This document shows, piece by piece, positions 59,854 to 64,000 of a DNA stretch of 64,000 nucleotides. How positions within the stretch are numbered: position 1 is the stretch's first letter; each line of letters opens with the position of its first letter. The stretch is from Ardenticatenales bacterium (GTDB taxonomy: Bacteria; Chloroflexota; Anaerolineae; Promineifilales; Promineifilaceae). The notes under the pieces are model-generated. The model was not told the origin of the DNA and made no database searches. It saw nothing but the letters and a program-made list of their open reading frames with translations. The translations under genes and the position numbers were made by a program. The DNA is taken from NCBI GenBank assembly GCA_020634515.1, contig JACKBL010000001.1, forward strand, positions 806,001 through 870,000, read 5' to 3'.

Positions 59854-60184
59854 GCGGGAAAACCCTCCAGACAGTCAACTCACAGTAGAATGGGTGACGG
59901 CAGACATTATAAGACATTACTTTAACACCGGTCAATACTATGAGAAAGCAAAGTCAGGATCTCTTATCTCTTACTTGAAAAGAAACTCTCACCCTGATCA
60001 ACCGCCGCCTGGGGAACCGGTCTGTACCCACAGTCAAATTGTTTACTATTACTCGCAAGAGAACAGCCTGGTAGCCGTTGTGCATCAATACTACCGTCCG
60101 GATGGGACAGTTGGCGGCAGCGGACTACCAGATCCCAAAAGACTTGTTTTAGAAGGACGTATTCTTGCTGTACGCGCAAAATGA
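59852..60184 (+). CDS. Small protein of unknown function
   Basis: 110-aa protein from ATG 59852 (a TTG at 59840 is also in frame). Sequence features: LTVEWVTADIIRHYFNTGQY, an internal QIVYYYSQENSLVAVVHQYY, and RPDGTVGGSGLPDPKRLVLE near the end, a pattern I associate with short conserved proteins of unknown role. No membrane segment. It runs in the same direction as the NACHT gene, 42 nt upstream of it, and starts from the CATG shared with the divergent gene. Confidence 0.65.
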   Translation: MRENPPDSQLTVEWVTADIIRHYFNTGQYYEKAKSGSLISYLKRNSHPDQPPPGEPVCTHSQIVYYYSQENSLVAVVHQYYRPDGTVGGSGLPDPKRLVLEGRILAVRAK

Positions 60185-60226
60185 AACGCCTCTTGAGCCA
60201 ATACTTATTACTCCAGGGGATGAAGC

Positions 60227-61802
60227 ATGAACCTGAAACTGACACCTGAATGGCGCCGCCGCCTGACGCGAATAGTCGAATTACTGGTCGTAGTTACCGT
60301 GGTCATGGCCGCTGCCAGCCTGTGGCAGTGGTACCGGAAGGGCGGCGGCTTTGAAGCGATTTACGTGGCAGTCGGCGTACTTCTGGCTGCGTTGTGGACC
60401 GCGTGCCGCTGGCTCAGGCGAGAAGGGGAACTGGTTGCTCCGCCGGCGACAGCCCTCTCGCTGTCGCCGCGCAGCCGCGAAAACCTGCTAAACCAGATGC
60501 AGACAGCCTGGATTGACGGTTTCCTGAAGCAGTCGCTGCACTACGAAGTCCTCAAACTCGCCCTCCACCACCGCCCGGACGCTGTCGGACCACGTCCGTG
60601 GCAGTTAGTGCTGCAGCAGCCAGGGCAGCCAGACGCGCCTGTATCCCCCGACCACTCTTTGCTGGACTTGTTCACCGCCAGCGGACGCAATCTGCTCATC
60701 CTGGGCGAGCCGGGCAGCGGCAAGACGATCACCATGCTGCAACTGGCGGAGGTGTTGATTGTAGCAGCCCGCGAGGACGACGCCGCGCCCGTCCCCATCA
60801 TCCTTAACCTTTCCTCCTGGGCGCAGGCGCAAAAACCGTTGCCGGAGTGGATGGCAGAGGAGCTATTTGTGCAATTTGGCCTGGCTCGCAACCTGACCCA
60901 CGCCGCCATTGTCCAAAATCAGTTTCTTTACTTGCTGGACGGGCTGGACGAAGTGGCCGCCAATGCCCGCGCGGACTGCCTGACAGCGATCAATGCCTTC
61001 AAAGAAAAGCACCCCGCGGAGATGGTCGTCTGCAGCCGCGTCGCCGAGTACGAAGCCTTACAAGAGCGGCTGCACATGGGGACGGCGATTCAGATTCAGC
61101 CATTGAGCGATGCCCAGGTTGACGCCTACCTGGCGCAGGAAGGACTGGAACTACAGGCGGCGCGGGCCACCCTGGCGCACGACCCCGATCTGCGCGACCT
61201 GGCCCGCGCCCCCCTCATGCTCAACCTGATGGCCCTCGCTTACCGCGGACTAACCCTTGCCGACCTGCAACCGCTGGGGAACCATGCCGCCCGCCGTCGC
61301 CACCTCTTTGACCACTACGCCCATCGCATGTTTGCCAGGCGCTCGTTGCCAGCAAACAGTCCTTACACCCAGGCCCAAGCCACCCGCTGGCTGGTTAACC
61401 TGGCGCAAGGGATGGCGCGGCACGAACAATCCGTTTTTTACATTGAACGCCTGCAACCCACCTGGCTGCAAAACAGTCGCCTGCATCACTATTACCCGCT
61501 ATTGAGCGGGCTGATTGGCGGGCTGATTTTCGGGCTGATTGGCGGGCTGTTTGTCGGGCTGATTGGCGGGCTGTTTGTCGGGCTGTTTGTCGGGCTGATT
61601 GAGTACGGGGGTGAGGCAGTTATCCAGCATTATGTGCTGCGGTGGCTGCTGGCGCGGGTGCTGCCGTATCCCTTCCGCGACAGCCGCCTGGTCGCCTTCC
61701 TGGACGCCATGCACGAGCGCATCTTGCTGCGGCGGGTGGGTTTTTGTGCATCGCTCGCTGCTGGAGTATTTCGCCAGCCTGGCGGAAAACGCCCGCGAAT
61801 GA
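60227..61802 (+). pseudogene. Membrane-anchored NACHT NTPase, frameshifted near the C-terminus
   Basis: STAND-type NTPase. Two N-terminal hydrophobic segments (about 19-36 and 43-61) anchor it. The NACHT domain has Walker A LILGEPGSGKT at 157-167, Walker B FLYLLDGLDEV at 233-243, CSRVAEYEAL and ARAPLMLNLMALAY. A hydrophobic tetrapeptide repeat (GLIG/GLFV) lies at residues 428-459. The first frame continues to a stop at 61852 with an unlikely tail. From about 61737, the +1 frame instead reads WVFVHRSLLEYFASLAENAR and stops at 61802, the usual end of this family. A one-base insertion in GGGTGGGTTTTT is the simplest reading. NACHT proteins often act in phage defence or signalling. Confidence 0.8.
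61508..61603 (+). repeat. Eight 12-bp units in the NACHT gene
   Basis: Variants of GGGCTGATTGGC and GGGCTGTTTGTC encode (GLIG/GLIF/GLFV)8, a glycine-rich hydrophobic stretch that would enter the membrane. The pattern suggests slippage growth. Confidence 0.9.
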
Positions 61803-61854
61803 TTTGGGGGCGTTTCATTTTTGTTGGCCGCCGCCGTAGGATAATTGGTTGAAT

Positions 61855-61905
61855 TGTCCCCCCGTCACGAGGGGACAATTTGGGCAAATTGTCCTACAAG
61901 TTATC
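61855..61905. repeat. Partial copy of the GACAATT inverted-repeat element (family F)
   Basis: GAATTGTCC...GGGGACAATTTGGGCAAATTGTCC, the same words as in the 101-bp tandem array at 62691-62958. Confidence 0.75.
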
Positions 61906-61923
61906 CCCACAGCGCCGCTCCCA

Positions 61924-61953
61924 TTAACCATTCACCCATTCACGAATTCACCC
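61924..61953 (-). repeat. Right arm of 30-bp inverted repeat bracketing the NACHT block
   Basis: Exact reverse complement of 59418-59447. The two arms enclose 2.48 kb holding the two small genes and the NACHT gene. Confidence 0.9.
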
Positions 61954-61971
61954 ATTAACTCTTTCCACGGG

Positions 61972-62475
61972 TCAGTCCAGGCGCGTGATTGTTAGCTGCA
62001 CGTGCCCGTGGTTGTTGAAGTAGAATGCCGGCATATCATTGGCAAAACTGTAAAAGAGTCCTGATGTCGTCACCGTGTACGTCGCCTCCGTGCCAATGAG
62101 AAAGGCATCATCCAACGACTGCCCGATGGCGCCAATGAGGGCAAACCATTGCTCATCCGGCATGCGCCGAAACGGTTCAAACGGCACCATATTCTCGCGC
62201 GTGAACCCATCGGCGTTGGTAACCACAAACCAGTCCAGCCACCAATCCTGTGGATCGACCGATAGCGCGTAACTCTCCCCTTGCAGCAGCAGCAGGCCAC
62301 TCCAGTTCCACTCTGTTTCCGCGCGCACATCCACCGTCGCGCTTTCGCCCACCTGCAAATGGGTAAACGGGCCATCTGTGCGCCCACGTTCGGCGGCGAC
62401 CTTGCTCGCACCCCCCGCGCCCCCCAGCCACAACAAACCACACAAACCAAGCGTCAATAACCATGCTCGTCTCAT
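61972..62475 (-). CDS. Secreted LecA (PA-IL)-like carbohydrate-binding protein
   Basis: 167-aa exported protein. A signal peptide (MRRAWLLTLGLCGLLWLGGA) is followed by a beta-rich domain with VGESATVDVRAETEWNWSGL, ALIGAIGQ, AFLIGTEATYTVTTSGLFYS and FANDMPAFYFNNHGHVQLTI. This succession (LIGxIG, IG, SGxLYxxxND, xNxGxxxVxI) is that of PA-IL/LecA-type galactose-binding modules, with the last Asn-Gly changed to Asn-His-Gly. Lectin activity is inferred. It lies just outside the inverted-repeat block. Confidence 0.6.
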   Translation of the reverse strand: MRRAWLLTLGLCGLLWLGGAGGASKVAAERGRTDGPFTHLQVGESATVDVRAETEWNWSGLLLLQGESYALSVDPQDWWLDWFVVTNADGFTRENMVPFEPFRRMPDEQWFALIGAIGQSLDDAFLIGTEATYTVTTSGLFYSFANDMPAFYFNNHGHVQLTITRLD

Positions 62476-62534
62476 ACGAAACCTCCTATCTTGTAGGGCG
62501 GGTTGCTAACCCGCCCGCGTCCGCGTTCCACAGC

Positions 62535-62690
62535 TTATCGCGGCGCGTAAACCGCAACCACCCCATTTTGCCACACAGGCTGCAAAAAGGCAGCTTGGGC
62601 AGGGTCGAAATCACCCAGGTCCCGTTCGGCGGGGCCGTAAAAGACGTAGTCTATCCCGTTTTGCGCCAGCAATTACCGTCGCCATCCGCC
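62535..62690 (-). pseudogene. C-terminal remnant of a second copy of the adjacent membrane protein
   Basis: The minus strand reads LLAQNGIDYVFYGPAERDLG then DFDPAQAAFLQPVWQNGVV and a stop at 62535. It parallels the end of the gene at 62955 (LLAENGIDYIFYGPAERNLG, NFDPARAPYLHPIWQNELV). Everything upstream of this ~45-residue tail is missing and replaced by the 101-bp tandem array. Confidence 0.85.
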
Positions 62691-62958
62691 TCACTGTAGG
62701 ACAATTCGCCGAATTGTCCGCTTGTGGTAGGGGACAATTTTGGCAAATTGTCTTACCCGCTTTGCACCAGTAATTGTCGTCGCCATCCGCCTCACTGTAG
62801 GACAATTCGCCGAATTGTCCGCTTGCGGCGCGGGACAATTTTGGCAAATTGTCCTACCCGCTTTGCACCAGTAATTGTCGTCGCCATCCGCCTCACTGTA
62901 GGACAATTCGCCGAATTGTCCGCTTGTGGTAGGGGACAATTTTGGCAAATTGTCCTAC
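62655..62958. repeat. 101-bp tandem array with two inverted repeats per unit
   Basis: TCACTGTAGGACAATTCGCC recurs at 62691, 62792 and 62893, an exact 101-bp period over about 2.7 units. Each unit carries two palindromes, GACAATTCGCCGAATTGTC and GACAATTTTGGCAAATTGTC, plus a piece like CAGTAATTGTCGTCGCCATC, which matches the coding sequence just before the duplicated C-terminus. The array therefore seems to have grown inside a broken gene copy. Confidence 0.9.
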
Positions 62959-64000
62959 GGGGCGGATGGGACATAGAGCGTGACGAGTTCGTTTTGCCAG
63001 ATGGGGTGCAAGTAGGGGGCGCGGGCGGGGTCGAAGTTGCCCAGGTTTCGTTCGGCGGGACCGTAGAAGATGTAGTCAATCCCGTTTTCCGCCAATAATC
63101 GTCGCCGCCAGGCGTCGCTGGTTGTGGCGGCGAAGAATTGTTCGGCTTCGGCTTTGCGCGTAGCAAAATCCAGGGTTTCGTATAGATGTCCCACAAACAC
63201 GGCGTCCCCCGTGGACGCCGGTAAATAGCTTCCGGTCCAGTAGGAGGCCAGCACACGGTCGCCGGGACCGCTGGCATCACGCAGCCAGGTCATGGCCGCT
63301 ATCTCCTCCTGGGGGCGGAACAGGGGATATGGTTGGATCAGCGCCAGCGTTGCCAGCGCCCCCGTATACAAATAAAGGCTCATGACGCTGTTGCCGAGCA
63401 GGATCAGCAGCAGGAACAGGCGGCGCACGCCAGCGGGGCGGTAGCGGGGGCGGCGCAGCAGCGCCTTTATCGGGCGGGCGCGCAGCAGCCAGGGCAGCAC
63501 GGCGGTCGTTAGCCCGTAGGCGGCCAATGTTGCCAGGGGGATTTGCAGCCCCTCCACAAAGCGGCGCTGCGGCGGCACGGGTAGGTAGAGCAGCAGCGCT
63601 GCCGCTCCCACCCAGACCCACAGGAAGGCAAAGGCCAGTTGCGCTGGTGGCTCCATGCGTCGCCAGGCGCGCCAGCCCGCCAGCGCCAACAACAGCAGCG
63701 GCGCATAGGTGAGCAGGTAGTGCAGCGGATGCGGGGAAAGCGTCACCGCCTGCGCGTTCCAGGCGCGGTAGACGCTGCTGGTTTGGATGGCGCGGAAGTA
63801 ATACAGGTACAGCGGCAGAGGAATGAGCAGGGTGGCGGTCAGTTCTATTCCCTGGCGCCAGAGGATGCGCCGCGCCCGGAACATGAGCAGGAGGAGCGTG
63901 CCGCCCATCACGGCGGCCAGGAGCAGGATGAGGAAGGGGTAGATGACGGCCAGGGCCAGGTTGGCCGCGCCCGCGCCCAGCAGAAACAGCCGGCGGCGGC
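62955..64000 (-). CDS. Polytopic membrane protein, GT-C-like (5' end outside window)
   Basis: At least 347 residues; the frame stays open to the window edge, so the N-terminus is missing. Visible parts include several hydrophobic segments, the loop LYLPVPPQRRFVEGLQIPLA, and a soluble C-terminal part with PLFRPQEEIAAMTWLRDASG, DRVLASYWTGSYLPASTGDA and LLAENGIDYIFYGPAERNLG. Such proteins in Chloroflexota are usually annotated as hypothetical or glycosyltransferase-family membrane proteins; the C-terminal part binds or presents a substrate outside the membrane in related GT-C enzymes (inference). A decayed copy of its C-terminus lies directly downstream. Confidence 0.65.
   Translation of the reverse strand, partial: RRRLFLLGAGAANLALAVIYPFLILLLAAVMGGTLLLLMFRARRILWRQGIELTATLLIPLPLYLYYFRAIQTSSVYRAWNAQAVTLSPHPLHYLLTYAPLLLLALAGWRAWRRMEPPAQLAFAFLWVWVGAAALLLYLPVPPQRRFVEGLQIPLATLAAYGLTTAVLPWLLRARPIKALLRRPRYRPAGVRRLFLLLILLGNSVMSLYLYTGALATLALIQPYPLFRPQEEIAAMTWLRDASGPGDRVLASYWTGSYLPASTGDAVFVGHLYETLDFATRKAEAEQFFAATTSDAWRRRLLAENGIDYIFYGPAERNLGNFDPARAPYLHPIWQNELVTLYVPSAP

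Noticed and set aside
62691..62958. Regularly spaced repeats resembling a CRISPR array
   Set aside because: The 101-bp units are nearly identical throughout, without unique spacers, and no cas gene is near. It is a tandem repeat.
1..64000. TGCCGGCA sites as multiple replication origins
   Set aside because: The polarity is wrong: an origin gives G-rich leading strand to the right, but here the right side is C-rich. There is also no dnaA-box cluster.

Overview
This 64 kb window is a bacterial chromosome segment of roughly 60% G+C. The gene content and protein styles point to a Chloroflexota bacterium, probably of the Anaerolineae. This rests on the SigA, ClpC and FtsK types, multi-GAF histidine kinases, very large PTPS-related membrane proteins, a NACHT NTPase with the typical C-terminal FVHRxLLEYFA motif, and a PBP with a Chloroflexota-style C-terminal domain. 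No rRNA, tRNA or CRISPR array was recognised, so the assignment is an inference.

Layout. 0-10 kb (minus strand): truncated ABC-F ATPase, SigA, a candidate glycine-riboswitch-like RNA with no gcv gene after it, an O-antigen-ligase/TPR membrane protein, an RmlD-like reductase, rnc, fabF and a MazG-like protein. 9.4-16.7 kb: a molybdopterin pair (moaC and a moaD-moaE fusion), a GT-C-like membrane protein, a PIG-L deacetylase and a 1025-residue PTPS-related membrane protein. 16.8-25.3 kb (minus): clpC, a PPOX-fold flavoprotein, an amidotransferase coupled to murI, rplS, a patch of transposase and gene debris, and a sortase with a small membrane protein. 25.4-34.3 kb: SAM methyltransferase, ECF sigma with anti-sigma, a bactofilin-like membrane protein, a DUF4013 protein, GDPD, fmt, a ketopantoate reductase and a class II aldolase. 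34.7-43.8 kb (plus): two GAF histidine kinases, adenine deaminase, a cupin and a lipoprotein. 44.2-46.4 kb: an A+T-richer type II restriction-modification pair. 46.5-56.7 kb (minus): class A PBP, NYN-domain protein, a glycosidase-like/M23 peptidase fusion, FtsK and a small CBM48 protein. 57-64 kb: CPBP-like protein, an unknown, an enoyl-CoA hydratase, a 2.5 kb block bracketed by perfect 30-bp inverted repeats that holds a frameshifted NACHT NTPase, a LecA-like secreted protein, and a membrane protein beside a duplicated C-terminal remnant.

The most unusual signal is in the DNA rather than the genes. The palindrome TGCCGGCA occurs about 70 times by eye, where about 2 would be expected. At most copies the plus strand changes abruptly from G/T-rich on the left to C/A-rich on the right, including inside genes on either strand. 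Each copy therefore looks like a small local strand-asymmetry switch, as if single-stranded 3' tails were repeatedly exposed there. I know of no description of this. The intergenic spaces also carry at least five families of dispersed, hairpin-rich, non-coding repeats that often sit next to each other. Several genes have a sigma-70 -10 box only 6-8 nt before the ATG, which implies leaderless mRNAs beside genes with ordinary Shine-Dalgarno sites.
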